A DNA stretch of 64,000 nucleotides from Martelella sp. HB161492. Its GTDB lineage: Bacteria; Pseudomonadota; Alphaproteobacteria; Rhizobiales; Rhizobiaceae. The notes below the pieces were generated by a model. It saw nothing but the letters and a program-made list of their open reading frames with translations. It was not told where the DNA came from and ran no database searches. Shown piece by piece: positions 27,961 through 37,850 of this stretch. Where the stretch lies: NCBI RefSeq assembly GCF_013184775.1, contig NZ_JAATVV010000005.1:310001-374000 (forward strand). The letters run 5' to 3'. The stretch's first letter is position 1. Each line of letters opens with the position of its first letter. The position numbers were made by a program, and so were the translations under genes.

Positions 27961-29634
27961 ATGACCAATCCGCGCCTGAATTCACGCGTGATCCACGCAC
28001 CGACCGGGACAGAGCTCAACGCCAAGAGCTGGCTCACCGAAGCGCCGCTGCGCATGCTGATGAACAATCTCGATCCCGATGTCGCCGAAAAGCCGCATGA
28101 ACTGGTCGTCTATGGCGGTATCGGCCGCGCGGCCCGCACCTGGGGCGATTTTGACAGGATTGTCGAGACGCTGAAGACGCTGGAAGATGACGAGACGCTG
28201 CTGGTCCAGTCCGGTAAGCCCGTCGGCGTGTTTCGCACCCACAGGCATGCACCGCGGGTGCTGATCGCCAATTCGAACCTCGTGCCCCACTGGGCCAACT
28301 GGGATCATTTCCACGAGCTCGATAAGAAGGGCCTGATGATGTATGGCCAGATGACGGCCGGCTCCTGGATCTATATCGGCGCACAGGGCATCGTCCAGGG
28401 CACCTATGAAACCTTTGTCGAGGCTGGTCGCCAGCATTTCGGCGGCGAGCTCAAGGGCAAGTGGATCCTTACCGGCGGGCTTGGCGGCATGGGCGGCGCC
28501 CAGCCGCTTGCAGCCGTCATGGCAGGCGCCTCATGCCTTGCAGTTGAATGCGACCCCTCCCGTATCGATTTCCGTCTGCGGACCGGCTATGTGGACGAGA
28601 AGACCGACAGCCTCGATGAGGCGCTGGCGATGATCGATGAATGGACCAAGGCGGGGCTGGCAAAATCGGTCGGTCTCGTCGGCAACACCGCCGAAGTGCT
28701 GCCGGAACTGGTGAAGCGCGGTGTTCGGCCCGATATCGTCACGGACCAGACCTCGGCGCATGATCCGGTCAATGGCTATCTGCCCGCGGGCTGGACGCTT
28801 GGCGAATGGCGCGAGAAGGCGGAGCGGGATCCGAAAGCGGTGGAAAAAGCCGCCCGCGCGTCGATGCGCACCCATGTCGAAGCCATGCTGGCCTTTTTCG
28901 ACCAGGGCATCCCGACCGTCGATTACGGCAACAATATCCGTCAGATGGCGAAGGAAGAGGGGCTGACACGCGCCTTTGCCTTCCCCGGTTTCGTTCCGGC
29001 CTATATCCGCCCGCTCTTCTGCCGCGGCATAGGCCCCTTCCGCTGGGCCGCCCTTTCCGGCGATCCGGAGGACATTTACAAGACCGACCAGAAGGTCAAG
29101 GAGCTACTGCCGGACAACAAGCATCTGCATAACTGGCTTGATATGGCAAAGGAGCGCATTCACTTTCAGGGCCTGCCTGCGCGGATTTGCTGGGTCGGCC
29201 TCGGTGATCGCCACCGTCTCGGACTTGCCTTTAACGAGATGGTGCGCAATGGCGAGCTGAAAGCGCCGATCGTCATCGGCCGCGATCATCTCGACAGCGG
29301 TTCGGTCGCCTCTCCCAACCGCGAAACCGAGGCAATGCAGGACGGCTCTGATGCCGTTTCCGACTGGCCGCTGCTGAACGCGCTGCTCAATACAGCATCG
29401 GGTGCCACCTGGGTATCGCTCCATCATGGCGGCGGCGTCGGCATGGGCTTTTCGCAGCATGCCGGCATGGTGATCTGCTGTGATGGTACGGTCGATGCCG
29501 ATGAGCGACTGGCGCGCGTTTTGTGGAACGACCCGGCAACGGGCGTCATGCGCCATGCCGATGCCGGCTACGAGATCGCCGTCGAATGTGCGAAGGAACA
29601 TGGTCTTCGGCTTCCCGGCATTCTCGGAAACTGA
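27961..29634 (+). CDS. hutU: Urocanate hydratase
   Basis: A 557-residue NAD-dependent hydratase making imidazolonepropionate from urocanate. Conserved marks are [49 protein letters not shown] (dinucleotide binding), [11 protein letters not shown], the catalytic-cysteine loop near FPALFC-like sequence [15 protein letters not shown], and [16 protein letters not shown]. Start 27961 (MTNPRLNS) follows GAGGGAACGAG; the frame opens seven codons earlier. Length matches HutU closely. Confidence 0.96.
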   Translation: MTNPRLNSRVIHAPTGTELNAKSWLTEAPLRMLMNNLDPDVAEKPHELVVYGGIGRAARTWGDFDRIVETLKTLEDDETLLVQSGKPVGVFRTHRHAPRVLIANSNLVPHWANWDHFHELDKKGLMMYGQMTAGSWIYIGAQGIVQGTYETFVEAGRQHFGGELKGKWILTGGLGGMGGAQPLAAVMAGASCLAVECDPSRIDFRLRTGYVDEKTDSLDEALAMIDEWTKAGLAKSVGLVGNTAEVLPELVKRGVRPDIVTDQTSAHDPVNGYLPAGWTLGEWREKAERDPKAVEKAARASMRTHVEAMLAFFDQGIPTVDYGNNIRQMAKEEGLTRAFAFPGFVPAYIRPLFCRGIGPFRWAALSGDPEDIYKTDQKVKELLPDNKHLHNWLDMAKERIHFQGLPARICWVGLGDRHRLGLAFNEMVRNGELKAPIVIGRDHLDSGSVASPNRETEAMQDGSDAVSDWPLLNALLNTASGATWVSLHHGGGVGMGFSQHAGMVICCDGTVDADERLARVLWNDPATGVMRHADAGYEIAVECAKEHGLRLPGILGN

Positions 29635-29637
29635 TTG

Positions 29638-30195
29638 ATGCGGATTCTGAAGGTCAGTGCCTATCGCGTGATGGCGTGGAAGAATGGCGGTGGAAAGACG
29701 GCGGAGATTGCCGTCTCTCCAGACGGCGCTTCGATGGCGGATTTCGACTGGCGGCTCTCCATGGCCGATGTCGCCGGCGATGGGCCGTTTTCGGCCTTTC
29801 CCGGCATTGATCGGACGCTGACTGTCATTGAAGGCGCTGGGATGGAGCTGAGCGGTGATAGATTACCGGCAACAATGCTTGAGCCTGGCGTCCCCTTCGC
29901 ATTCTCTGGCGATGAGCCGGTTTTCGCCCGTCTGACGGCCGGACCAATCCGTGACTTCAATGTCATGAGCCGGCGCGGCCGTGTCCGTCACCAGGTGGAG
30001 GCGGTGAGGCTTCAGGACCGACTGGAGATCCGTTGCGACAACGATACCACGGCGCTGGTGCCGCTGATGCCGTGCCGTGCTGATGAAGTCAGGCTTCAGC
30101 CATTCGACACGCTGATCCTTGGCCGCGACGAGGCCTGCGCCCTGACGGCAGATGTGGCGACCACCGTCCTGCAGATCCGCATCGACCTGAACTGA
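29638..30195 (+). CDS. hutD: HutD/Ves family protein
   Basis: A 185-residue cupin-like protein of the HutD family, a frequent companion of hut operons. In Pseudomonas HutD is thought to limit hut expression or modulate urocanate; the exact activity is unsettled. Marks are VMAWKNGGGKTAEIAVSPDG at the N-terminus, FDWRLSMADVAGDGPFSAFP and DRTLTVIEGAGMEL. It starts three bases after the hutU stop (ATG at 29638, a TTG sits at 29635). Last gene of the operon. Confidence 0.88.
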   Translation: MRILKVSAYRVMAWKNGGGKTAEIAVSPDGASMADFDWRLSMADVAGDGPFSAFPGIDRTLTVIEGAGMELSGDRLPATMLEPGVPFAFSGDEPVFARLTAGPIRDFNVMSRRGRVRHQVEAVRLQDRLEIRCDNDTTALVPLMPCRADEVRLQPFDTLILGRDEACALTADVATTVLQIRIDLN

Positions 30196-30279
30196 GCAAG
30201 CCATCTGGATGGCTGCTGCCATCTTGCCATCTACTGCGATACTCCCATATAGAGAGCTATAGAGATGGAGACTTCGGCG

Positions 30280-30528
30280 ATGCCTCAACCACAGCTTTCC
30301 GTTCGCAGCGCGCGCGCGCGTGATCTTGCACATCGGCTTGCCCAGCGTGAAAACCGCTCCATCGCCGATGTGGTCGAGCGCGCGCTTGAGGCTTACGCTG
30401 AGCGTGAAATCGGGCATGAGCCCGCCCGTCAGTTTTTCACAAGGCTTGCCACTGACTATGGCAGTGACGTCGATCTCGATGCTGTCATCCGCGAGAGCCG
30501 CACACCACACCAGGGTCCCGACCTGTGA
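30280..30528 (+). CDS. VapB/FitA-type antitoxin
   Basis: An 82-residue small protein with an N-terminal ribbon-helix-helix-like part (LSVRSARARDLAHRLAQREN then ADVVERALEAYAE) and an acidic C-terminal tail, the layout of FitA/VapB antitoxins that bind DNA and wrap around the toxin. GGAG at 30267-30270 fits the ATG at 30280; an ATG at 30265 would give 87 residues. GTGA overlap of 4 bp with the toxin gene is the standard coupled arrangement. Confidence 0.8.
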   Translation: MPQPQLSVRSARARDLAHRLAQRENRSIADVVERALEAYAEREIGHEPARQFFTRLATDYGSDVDLDAVIRESRTPHQGPDL

Positions 30529-30941
30529 TTTTTGTCGATACCAATGTTGTTTCGGAATCGCTGCGCCGTGAACCTGACCGTAACGTTCAGGACTGGCTGA
30601 TCCGCCATGATGGTGAACTGGCCTTGTCGAGCGTTGTTATCGCAGAGATTGCCTTTGGCATTGAAAAGATCAGACCGGATGAACGCGCGCATCGGCTTGC
30701 CGAAGGGCTGTCGGCATGGCGTGGCCGGTTCCATGACAGGCTCTTTGCCTTTACCGAAGATGCGGCAATTGCCTATGGTGAGATCATGGGCCAGTCCATA
30801 CGAAACGGCCGGCCCATGTCCGTGCCGGATGGCATGATTGCCGCCATTGCGCTGGTGAATGGCGGGATCCTTGCCACACGCAATCTCAAGGATTTTTCCG
30901 CCATCGGCATCAAACTGCTTTCGCCATGGACCGATCGCTAA
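30525..30941 (+). CDS. VapC/FitB-type PIN-domain toxin
   Basis: A 138-residue PIN-domain ribonuclease. The four acidic metal-binding residues are visible: D5 in FVDTNVVSE, E41 in VVIAEIAFGIEK, D102 in SVPDGMIAAIAL and D123 in ATRNLKDFSAIG. Such toxins cleave tRNA or rRNA when the antitoxin is lost. GTG start overlaps the antitoxin by 4 bp. Its 3' end overlaps the convergent opine-dehydrogenase-like gene by 4 bp. The pair sits between two catabolic clusters, as stability modules on mobile or secondary replicons often do. Confidence 0.88.
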   Translation: MIFVDTNVVSESLRREPDRNVQDWLIRHDGELALSSVVIAEIAFGIEKIRPDERAHRLAEGLSAWRGRFHDRLFAFTEDAAIAYGEIMGQSIRNGRPMSVPDGMIAAIALVNGGILATRNLKDFSAIGIKLLSPWTDR

Positions 30942-32008
30942 TAACCCTTCAGACATAAGGCTTCGAGTGCTGCCCGGTCCAGACTGTCCAGCGAAAGCGC
31001 TGGCAGGAGATCATTATCGGCGGTGAGATCCCGCTCGAAAGCGGCGGAGAAAATGGCGATGCCCGCTTCGTGCAGCACAGCTGGCCTGCCGGTGATCCGG
31101 CCGAGAACAGCGGTTGCATGCAAGCCAAACGGGACATCCTCGAAGACATAACGGCTGTCGGCTGTTGATGGTCCCTGACCGCCGCGCCCGGCAGCATGCA
31201 TTTCCTGGTTCATCTCCGAGACCGAGCCAAGCGGGACGTGGAAGGACAGCGAGAAATGTTCCTGCACGGTCTTTGTCCTCAGCCCGAAAGCCTCCGCAAT
31301 CGCCAGGCGCTCTCGGTCCAGCGCTTCGATGAAGGCGCCGACGGCGGGCGTCACATGCTCGCCCTGGCTCCAGATCTCGCCCTTTTCCATCCGTGTCAGG
31401 TTCAGCAGCGCAATGCCGAGATGGTTTTGCGGGTTAAGGTTTGAAAGTGCGATCGCCATCAATCCGTCGCGCGGCACGAAACGGTCGCCGAAAATCGCCG
31501 TGCAAAGGGACAGCCCCTCTTCGGCACGGCTTTGGGGCAGGGTTGCCATATCCACCTTCTGGCGGACCGTGTTGACCGTAACCGATGTTTCGCCCCTGCG
31601 CCGTCCGGTCAGCAATGTCGTGCCCCAGGCGATGATCAGATTGTCCTTGCCGGCAGCCTTCAGGCATTTCGACAGATAGAGCGCGGCGAAGGAGGCATGC
31701 GATGAGATGATCACTGGGCAGGCCGGATCGATCACCGGAATCAGGGCTTCGATGGCCATGCGGTGCGCGTTGACCGGCATGGCAATGATGGCAAGATCAG
31801 CGCCATCCAGCGCATCGGCGCAGCTTTTCGCCGCGGCAACAGGCCCGGTGAAGGTCACGGCGCCCGAGGCGACCAGATCGGTCCCTTGGCCAAGTGTCTT
31901 GCAGCCGGTTCCGGAAGGCGACCACAAGACCGGCTCATGGCCGGCCGAGGCCAGAAAGGCGGCCATGCCGAAAGCGATCGATCCGGCGCCGAGAATGGCG
32001 ATCTTCAT
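30938..32008 (-). CDS. NAD/NADP octopine/nopaline dehydrogenase family protein
   Basis: A 356-residue opine-dehydrogenase-like oxidoreductase. The N-terminal Rossmann domain starts MKIAILGAGSIAFGMAAFLA and continues to about residue 190 (DLAIIAMPVNAHRMAIEALI, VIISSHASFAALYLSKCL). The C-terminal helical domain contains SNLNPQNHLGIALLNLTRME with the Asn-Pro-x-x-H pattern typical of the octopine dehydrogenase domain. Family members reductively join an amino acid to a keto acid or run the reverse oxidation. With a racemase, Lrp regulator and amino-acid/polyamine-like ABC importer alongside, a catabolic role on an opine-like or D-amino acid compound is plausible. The substrate is inference. Confidence 0.8.
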   Translation of the reverse strand: MKIAILGAGSIAFGMAAFLASAGHEPVLWSPSGTGCKTLGQGTDLVASGAVTFTGPVAAAKSCADALDGADLAIIAMPVNAHRMAIEALIPVIDPACPVIISSHASFAALYLSKCLKAAGKDNLIIAWGTTLLTGRRRGETSVTVNTVRQKVDMATLPQSRAEEGLSLCTAIFGDRFVPRDGLMAIALSNLNPQNHLGIALLNLTRMEKGEIWSQGEHVTPAVGAFIEALDRERLAIAEAFGLRTKTVQEHFSLSFHVPLGSVSEMNQEMHAAGRGGQGPSTADSRYVFEDVPFGLHATAVLGRITGRPAVLHEAGIAIFSAAFERDLTADNDLLPALSLDSLDRAALEALCLKGY

Positions 32009-32018
32009 CAGCTCGTCC

Positions 32019-32480
32019 TTACATGTATTTGGTGGGCAGGGCGGTGGTGAATTTCAGCTCTTCCATGGCGATGGAGGAGGAAATATCGGAGAACTCCAGT
32101 CGCGAGATCATGGTCTTGTAGACCTGGTCATAGACTTCGATATCCGGCACGACGACCCGCACGAGATAGTCGGTTTCGCCGGTCAGCCGATAGGCTTCAG
32201 TGATTTCGGGAATGCCGCGCAACTGTTCGCGGAAGGCGTCCAGCCAGTCGGCGGTGTGACGCGGCGCCTTGATGGCGATGAAGATCGTCATCGGCACATT
32301 GGCCATCTTGCGGTCAATCAGTGCAACGCGATTGCGGATGAAGCCCATTTCCTCCATGCGCTTGATCCGCCGCCAGCACGGCGTGTGGGAAAGGCCAACA
32401 GCTTCGGCAATTTCGGTGACGGTCTTGTCAGAGTCGCGCTGCAAGAGATCGACAATCTTGCGGTCTATTTCATCAAACAT
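32019..32480 (-). CDS. Lrp/AsnC-family transcriptional regulator
   Basis: A 153-residue regulator with an N-terminal helix-turn-helix (DRKIVDLLQRDSDKTVTEIA, then GLSHTPCWRRIKRMEEMG) and a C-terminal RAM ligand domain (TEAYRLTGETDYLVRVVV). It lies 10 bp upstream of the opine-dehydrogenase-like gene on the same strand and divergent to the racemase/ABC operon, so it likely controls both in response to an amino acid. Confidence 0.92.
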   Translation of the reverse strand: MFDEIDRKIVDLLQRDSDKTVTEIAEAVGLSHTPCWRRIKRMEEMGFIRNRVALIDRKMANVPMTIFIAIKAPRHTADWLDAFREQLRGIPEITEAYRLTGETDYLVRVVVPDIEVYDQVYKTMISRLEFSDISSSIAMEELKFTTALPTKYM

Positions 32481-32866
32481 GAGTTTTTTTGTCCGTGATC
32501 GCAGATTTCAATTCGGGTGATGCGGGTAGGAAATAATTTCCTTTTCTCAATCAGTTGCGCCAGTTCCAGGTCATGTCAGAATGTTCTGGCGTGGTAAAAT
32601 TGCAAAAGTAGACACTTGTCAAACAGCAAAAATAACGCATGATTTGCTTAAATTTTAGATTTTGCAGCGCCGAGCCTAAATGTTATGCAATTATGATCAT
32701 TTTTCAAGCAGAAGGTCAATGATGTAAATTTCGACTAAATTGATGGCATCTTGTAGGATGGATATGCTCAATAGCGATATTGAGCGCAAATATTTGGACA
32801 CTCTCTTCATGTGGGACTGGTAGGATGATTTCATCGCTTCCCGTAATCAGAATGAAGAGAATAACC
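32481..32866. other. AT-rich divergent promoter region between lrp and the racemase operon
   Basis: About 390 bp without a gene. It is much more AT-rich than its surroundings (for example 32600-32700) and contains several short A/T-tract repeats, the type of DNA Lrp-family proteins bind. I cannot name a precise operator. An open frame from 32780 would extend the racemase by 29 residues but shows no homology. Confidence 0.45.
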
Positions 32867-33622
32867 ATGAAACGGATTGGATTGATCGGCGGAATGAGCT
32901 GGGAAAGCACGGCGGTATATTACCGGCATATCAATGAGGAGGTCCGGCGCCTGAAGGGCGGCGGGCTGGCCTCGGCTGATATCGTCCTGCGCTCGGTCAA
33001 TTTCGCTGATGTCGTCGCCCTGCAGAAGGCCGGGCTCTGGGACAAGGCTGCCGAGCTGCTGATTTCGGTCGCAAGAGAGCTCGAGGCTGCGGGTGCTGAC
33101 ATGGTGCTGATCTGCACCAACACGATGCATATCCTCGCCGATCAGGTGCAGGCGGCGATTTCGGTTCCGCTGATCCATATTGCAGATGTCACCGGTGCGG
33201 CCGTCGCTTCTGCCGGGGCGAAGCGGCCACTGCTGCTGGCCACGCGCTACACGATGGAGAAGGAATTCTACATCGACCGGCTGCGTTTGGCCTATGGGCT
33301 CGATCCGATCGTGCCGGAGGCGGACGACCGCACCACGGTGCATGATGTGATCTTCGAGGAAATCTGCTGCGGCGTGATCTCGAAGCCATCCCATGACCGC
33401 TATGTCGAGATTGTTGGCAGGGCGGTCGAAAAGGGTGCCGACAGCGTCATCCTCGGCTGCACCGAGATCGGCCTTTTGGTCGATCAGAAGGATTTTGCGA
33501 TACCGGCCTTTGATTCCACCTTCATTCACGCCGAAGCCGCCGTGGCGCTTTCGCTGTCGGAGGAGTTTGCCGCGTCGGGCGTTGTTCTTGAGGGAACAGG
33601 ACAGAACGCTTCAATTCGCTGA
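32867..33622 (+). CDS. Aspartate/glutamate racemase family protein (YgeA-like)
   Basis: A 251-residue cofactor-independent amino acid racemase. It begins MKRIGLIGGMSWESTAVYYR, as YgeA-like racemases do. The two catalytic cysteines are in ICTNTMH (middle) and LGCTEIGLL (C-terminal half). It converts L- to D-amino acids or back by two-base proton transfer. AAGAGA precedes the ATG at 32867. It is first in a run of genes leading into the ABC importer, so it probably feeds one enantiomer into the following catabolic steps. Confidence 0.87.
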   Translation: MKRIGLIGGMSWESTAVYYRHINEEVRRLKGGGLASADIVLRSVNFADVVALQKAGLWDKAAELLISVARELEAAGADMVLICTNTMHILADQVQAAISVPLIHIADVTGAAVASAGAKRPLLLATRYTMEKEFYIDRLRLAYGLDPIVPEADDRTTVHDVIFEEICCGVISKPSHDRYVEIVGRAVEKGADSVILGCTEIGLLVDQKDFAIPAFDSTFIHAEAAVALSLSEEFAASGVVLEGTGQNASIR

Positions 33623-33757
33623 CATGCACCGTCTGCGGTTCATGTCAGCAAACCGGTCCCGCGCGCGGGGCCGGCAATCAAAAGGGGAAGAGCCTGTGCT
33701 GCGCGGAGTGAGAGCCGGGCGGTGCGGGTCGTAAAATGATCAAAGAAGGAGAGTGAC

Positions 33758-34858
33758 ATGACCCTTATCAAGCCGACGCGTCGTTCGACGCTGAAGTTGA
33801 TGGCTTCAGGTGCCGGCATCCTTGCTGCGCCCTCAATCATTCGCCCGGCCATGGCCCAGGGCAGTGTTTTGAACATCACCACCTATGACAAGTTTCTGCC
33901 GGAAGATTTCGTCAAGGATTTCCAGAAGGAAACCGGTATCGAAATCCGCATCCGCCTGACCGACGACCAGGGCAAGCAGTATAATCTGGTCGCCGCCGAA
34001 GGCGATCAGCCCTCGACTGACATCGTCACTGTTGCCGGTCACCGCATCAGCCAGTTTCTGACATCGAACCTGCTGCAGCCGCTGGATGTCGACAAGATCC
34101 CGAATTTCAAGAACCTAGCCAAGCCCTATGCGGGCGCCAAGCAGCTGACCTTTGACGGCAAGGTCTATGGCGTGCCGCTTCTGGCCGGTTTCGAAGGCAT
34201 GGTCCGCAACACCGACTACACCAAGGCTTCTGACAGCTGGGAACTGATGTTCGACCCGGAATATAAGGGTTTCACCACCTATATCATCTCCGATTTCCTG
34301 TCGATCACGATGAAATATCTCGGCTATGACGGTGATTTCGTCTCCTATCTCGACAAGCCGGAAGAAGCGCAGAAGGCAACCGATGCTGCTCGTGACTACC
34401 TGATCGAGCACAAGGACATGGTGCGCAAATACTACGATGCCGGCTCCGAAGTTCAGCAGATGCTGATCAACGAGGATGTCTATGTCGCCCAGGCCTGGTC
34501 CGGCCCGGCATCCAAGCTGATCATGGATGGTCATCCGATCGAGCTCTCAATCCCGAAGGAAGGCACGTACGGCTTCCTCTATTCCTTCAATATGGTCAAC
34601 AACGCGCCCAACCCGGATGCAGCCTATACCTTCTTCAACGCGCTTCTGGCCAATCCGGAAGTGGGTGCGCAGATGGTGCGCCAGTCGGGCTTTTCCAGTG
34701 CCTTTGCCGGCGTCGACGCGCTTTTGACGGACAAGGAACGCGCGGCAATCGCCTTGCCGGAAGAGCAGATCGCCCGGATCGTCTTCTTCGGCGATACCAA
34801 CCGCGAAATGAAGAACGAGATGATCGACCGCGCTACGGCCGAAGTCAAAGCGGCCTGA
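33758..34858 (+). CDS. ABC transporter periplasmic binding protein, spermidine/putrescine type
   Basis: A 366-residue periplasmic binding protein of the PotD/PotF-like group. The N-terminus has a twin-arginine-like signal (TRRSTLKLMASGAGILAA) of about 34 residues ending AMA. Core stretches are LNITTYDKFLPEDFVKDFQK, a DIVTVAGHRISQFL ligand-side segment and SFNMVNNAPNPDAAYTFFNA. It captures an amine- or amino-acid-like solute for the two permeases and ATPase downstream. A GC-rich hairpin follows the stop and would keep its level above that of the permeases. Confidence 0.88.
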   Translation: MTLIKPTRRSTLKLMASGAGILAAPSIIRPAMAQGSVLNITTYDKFLPEDFVKDFQKETGIEIRIRLTDDQGKQYNLVAAEGDQPSTDIVTVAGHRISQFLTSNLLQPLDVDKIPNFKNLAKPYAGAKQLTFDGKVYGVPLLAGFEGMVRNTDYTKASDSWELMFDPEYKGFTTYIISDFLSITMKYLGYDGDFVSYLDKPEEAQKATDAARDYLIEHKDMVRKYYDAGSEVQQMLINEDVYVAQAWSGPASKLIMDGHPIELSIPKEGTYGFLYSFNMVNNAPNPDAAYTFFNALLANPEVGAQMVRQSGFSSAFAGVDALLTDKERAAIALPEEQIARIVFFGDTNREMKNEMIDRATAEVKAA

Positions 34859-34874
34859 CGGCCAATTTGTGGTT

Positions 34875-34897
34875 GCAGGGCGGCCCGTTCGCCCTGC
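34875..34897 (+). promoter_or_regulatory. Intercistronic stem-loop after the binding-protein gene
   Basis: GCAGGGCG (34875-34882) and CGCCCTGC (34890-34897) pair perfectly around a 7-base loop, with no U-tract after it. Such hairpins between a binding protein and its permease genes slow 3'-end decay and reduce read-through, giving excess binding protein. It also argues that the permease starts after it, at 34927. Confidence 0.6.
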
Positions 34898-34926
34898 TAC
34901 GCTTCTCCAACAGGCGCATCAGACAT

Positions 34927-35913
34927 ATGGCTTCGATCCCAATGGCCGGAAAATCCTCCGAAGAGGCAGCGCGTGCCCCCCGTTATGCGGGTTGGTTCGG
35001 CCGCCTGATACAAACGTCTCTCTACCGCGCGACCATCGGCGCGGTCGCTGACTCAGCCAAACTGCGCATGACCATTCTCGTCATCGTGCCGCTTGCCTGG
35101 ATCTTCTTTTTCAATATCGGCCCCATCCTGCAGATGGTGAACATCTCGCTGATGGAAAACTATCCGCTGATGGATGGGCAGTCGGCCAGCTATTCGCTGG
35201 CGCAATATCGCCTCTTCTTCGAGGACAGCCTCTATTTTACGCCCTTTATCCGCAGCGTTGTCTTCTCGGTCGGGGTCACGGCCATCACGCTGGTGGTGGT
35301 CTACCCGGTTGCCTATTATGTTGCCAAGGTGGTCAGGCCATCCTTCCGCAACCGGGCGCTGCTTCTGCTTCTGACGCCGTTCTGGGCCGGTGAGATCATC
35401 CGCACCTTTTCCGTGATCATGCTGCTTGCCAATCGTGGCGCGGTGAACATGTTCTTGCGCGAATTCGGCTTTATCGACCGGCCGATCCCGATGCTCTATA
35501 CCTATTTCTCACTGAGCTTCGGCGTGATCTATCTGATCTCGCTCTATATGCTGCTGCCGCTCTATTCGGCGATCGAGAAGATCCCGAATTCGCTGGTGGA
35601 CGCGGCCGCCGATCTTGGCGCCGGTCCCTTCACCCGCTTCCGCCGGGTGATCCTGCCGCTCTCGCGTGACGGCATCATTTCCGGCTGCAGCCTCGTCTTT
35701 CTGACGACGATCGGCGTTTTCTCCGCGCCGCTTCTGCTCGGCGGACCGAATACGGTGATCTTCCCGGAAATCATTGCCCAGCTGTTCCATGGTTCCAATG
35801 ACAAATGGCCGGCGGGTGCCGCCTTTTCGATCCTGATGCTGGTTGTCTCGCTGACCACGGTCGGGTTGTTCATGCGCGTCGCCAGCGGCGGCAAGAACGT
35901 CAAGCTGATGTGA
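34927..35913 (+). CDS. ABC transporter permease, PotB-like
   Basis: A 328-residue inner-membrane permease with six main helices. The EAA loop reads NSLVDAAADLGAGPFTRFRR followed by VILPLSRDGIISG, the contact site for the ATPase. It is the first permease of a polyamine-type importer and is followed by a 261-residue second permease 11 bp later. The start is uncertain: ATG at 34927 has no strong ribosome site, a second ATG is at 34942, and the frame is open from 34867. Confidence 0.85.
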   Translation: MASIPMAGKSSEEAARAPRYAGWFGRLIQTSLYRATIGAVADSAKLRMTILVIVPLAWIFFFNIGPILQMVNISLMENYPLMDGQSASYSLAQYRLFFEDSLYFTPFIRSVVFSVGVTAITLVVVYPVAYYVAKVVRPSFRNRALLLLLTPFWAGEIIRTFSVIMLLANRGAVNMFLREFGFIDRPIPMLYTYFSLSFGVIYLISLYMLLPLYSAIEKIPNSLVDAAADLGAGPFTRFRRVILPLSRDGIISGCSLVFLTTIGVFSAPLLLGGPNTVIFPEIIAQLFHGSNDKWPAGAAFSILMLVVSLTTVGLFMRVASGGKNVKLM

Positions 35914-35924
35914 GGGAGCACGCC

Positions 35925-36710
35925 ATGACCCGTAGAGAACCGCAAAACTGGCTGCTGACCGGCTTTTACTGGGCCTTTGTTGCCTATCTTCTCGTGCCTT
36001 TGCTGCTGATGATGGCGATGAGCTTCAAGGATGCCAATTTCATTTCCTTCCCGATTCAGAGCTGGACGCTGAAATGGTATGGCGAGGTGCTGGCGAGCAA
36101 GCAGTTCCTTGATGCCGTACTGTATTCCATCATGATTGCCTTCGTCACCACGGCGATCGCAACCATCGTCGGTGTCTGGATCGCGCTTCTGGCCTCCAAC
36201 GAAAAGGTGCCGTTCCGCGCCGCCATCTTCGCCCTTGCCTGTCTTCCTGTGGTGGTACCGGGCATGATCCAGGCGATCTCGATGCGCATTTTCATCCGGC
36301 TGATCGACATGCCGACCGGTACGACGGCCATTATTCTCGGCCATACCGTCCATGCCGTTCCCTTCGTCGTCATCATGGCGATGACGCGGCTGCGGTCCAT
36401 GCCGAGGAGCCTGACGGAAGCCGCGCGCGATCTTGGCGCCGACAACTTCATCGCTTTCATCCGCGTCACGCTGCCCTATCTCGGTCCGGCGCTGGTTGGC
36501 GGCATGATCTTCTGCGTGCTGACATCGATCGATGATTTTGTCCGCACCTTCTTCCTTGGCGGTTACCAGCTGACGCTTCCGATGCTGATCTTTGCGAAGC
36601 TTTCCAGTGGCATGTCGCCCGATATCAACGCAATCGCGACCCTGGTGCTGATCGTCACCGCTGTCGTCGGTCTTTATGCGGAACGCCTTTCCGGCCGTTC
36701 GAGGAACTGA
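35925..36710 (+). CDS. ABC transporter permease, PotC-like
   Basis: A 261-residue inner-membrane permease with about six helices. The EAA motif reads SLTEAARDLGADNFIAFIRV then TLPYLGPALVGG. GAGGGAG lies before the ATG at 35925. It forms the translocation heterodimer with the upstream permease. The ATPase gene begins one base after its stop. Confidence 0.88.
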   Translation: MTRREPQNWLLTGFYWAFVAYLLVPLLLMMAMSFKDANFISFPIQSWTLKWYGEVLASKQFLDAVLYSIMIAFVTTAIATIVGVWIALLASNEKVPFRAAIFALACLPVVVPGMIQAISMRIFIRLIDMPTGTTAIILGHTVHAVPFVVIMAMTRLRSMPRSLTEAARDLGADNFIAFIRVTLPYLGPALVGGMIFCVLTSIDDFVRTFFLGGYQLTLPMLIFAKLSSGMSPDINAIATLVLIVTAVVGLYAERLSGRSRN

Positions 36711-36711
36711 A

Positions 36712-37785
36712 ATGCAGCCTATCGTTCACTTTTCCAACGTCACCAAATCCTATGGCAGCGGTGCGCCGGCTGTCGATGCGCTCGATCTTGCCATCGAAAA
36801 GGGCAAATTCGTCACGCTTCTCGGTCCGTCCGGCTGCGGCAAATCGACAACGCTCAGAATGCTGGGCGGGTTCGAGACGCCAACCTCGGGCGCCATCACG
36901 CTGTCGGGCAACGATGTGACCTATCTCCCGCCGCACAAGCGCAACGTCAACATCGTCTTTCAGGACTATGCTCTGTTCCCGCATCTGACAGTCGCCCGCA
37001 ATATTGCCTTCGGGCTGGAGCTGAAGGGCATGTCATCTGCCGATATCAAGAAGCGGGTTGATGAACTGCTCGCCCTTGTCCGGCTCGAAGACTATGCCGA
37101 CCGGATGCCAAGCGCACTGTCCGGCGGCCAGCGCCAGCGCGTGGCGCTGGTCAGGGCGCTGGCCCCCGATCCGGATGTCCTGCTGCTCGACGAGCCGCTT
37201 TCGGCGCTGGACGCAAAACTCCGGCACCAGATGCAGATCGAGCTGAAATCGATCCAGGAACAGACCGGCAAGACCTTCCTCTTCGTCACCCACGATCAGG
37301 AAGAAGCCGTCACCATGTCTGATGTGATCGTGGTGATGAACAACGGTCGCATCGAGCAGATGGGGGATCCGCAGACGCTTTATGCGCGACCGAAGAACCG
37401 CTTCGTCGCGACCTTTATCGGCGAATCCAATTTTCTCGATGCCACCATGGTCTCGGCTGAGGACGGTATCGCCACGCTCAACTGGGGCGGGCTCGAAGTC
37501 CATGCCTGCCTTACCGGCCCGGCCCCGGAGGCCGGACGTACGGTGACTGTGTCGCTCCGGCCCGAGGCAATCTTCGCCGTCAAGCAGCAGCTCAACCGGC
37601 GCAATGTGCTGCCGGGCGAGATTGTCGGCGAGATCTTCAAGGGCAGCCATTCGCTGCTGACTGTCCGGCTCTCCGACGGACGTGAATTGACGGTGGATCT
37701 TGATCCGGTTGCTCTTGGCCAGATCGATGGCTCCTCCGTCTGGATTGGCTGGCGGGAAAAGGACGCCGTGGTGCTCGCGGACTGA
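36712..37785 (+). CDS. ABC transporter ATP-binding protein, PotA-like
   Basis: A 357-residue ATPase with Walker A (GPSGCGKST), Q-loop (IVFQDYALFPHLTVARNIAF), signature (LSGGQRQRVALVRAL), Walker B (VLLLDEPLSALDAKLR) and the H-loop (FVTHDQEEAVTM). The last about 110 residues form the TOBE regulatory domain seen in PotA-type proteins. It drives uptake of the solute bound by the protein at 33758. Gene spacing to the upstream permease is one base, so the start at 36712 is firm. Confidence 0.92.
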   Translation: MQPIVHFSNVTKSYGSGAPAVDALDLAIEKGKFVTLLGPSGCGKSTTLRMLGGFETPTSGAITLSGNDVTYLPPHKRNVNIVFQDYALFPHLTVARNIAFGLELKGMSSADIKKRVDELLALVRLEDYADRMPSALSGGQRQRVALVRALAPDPDVLLLDEPLSALDAKLRHQMQIELKSIQEQTGKTFLFVTHDQEEAVTMSDVIVVMNNGRIEQMGDPQTLYARPKNRFVATFIGESNFLDATMVSAEDGIATLNWGGLEVHACLTGPAPEAGRTVTVSLRPEAIFAVKQQLNRRNVLPGEIVGEIFKGSHSLLTVRLSDGRELTVDLDPVALGQIDGSSVWIGWREKDAVVLAD

Positions 37786-37850
37786 AGCGCCACGCCGGCT
37801 TTCACAAACGGGGCGGCCGAGGCTGCCCGGCGAAACGACATGAGAAGAAG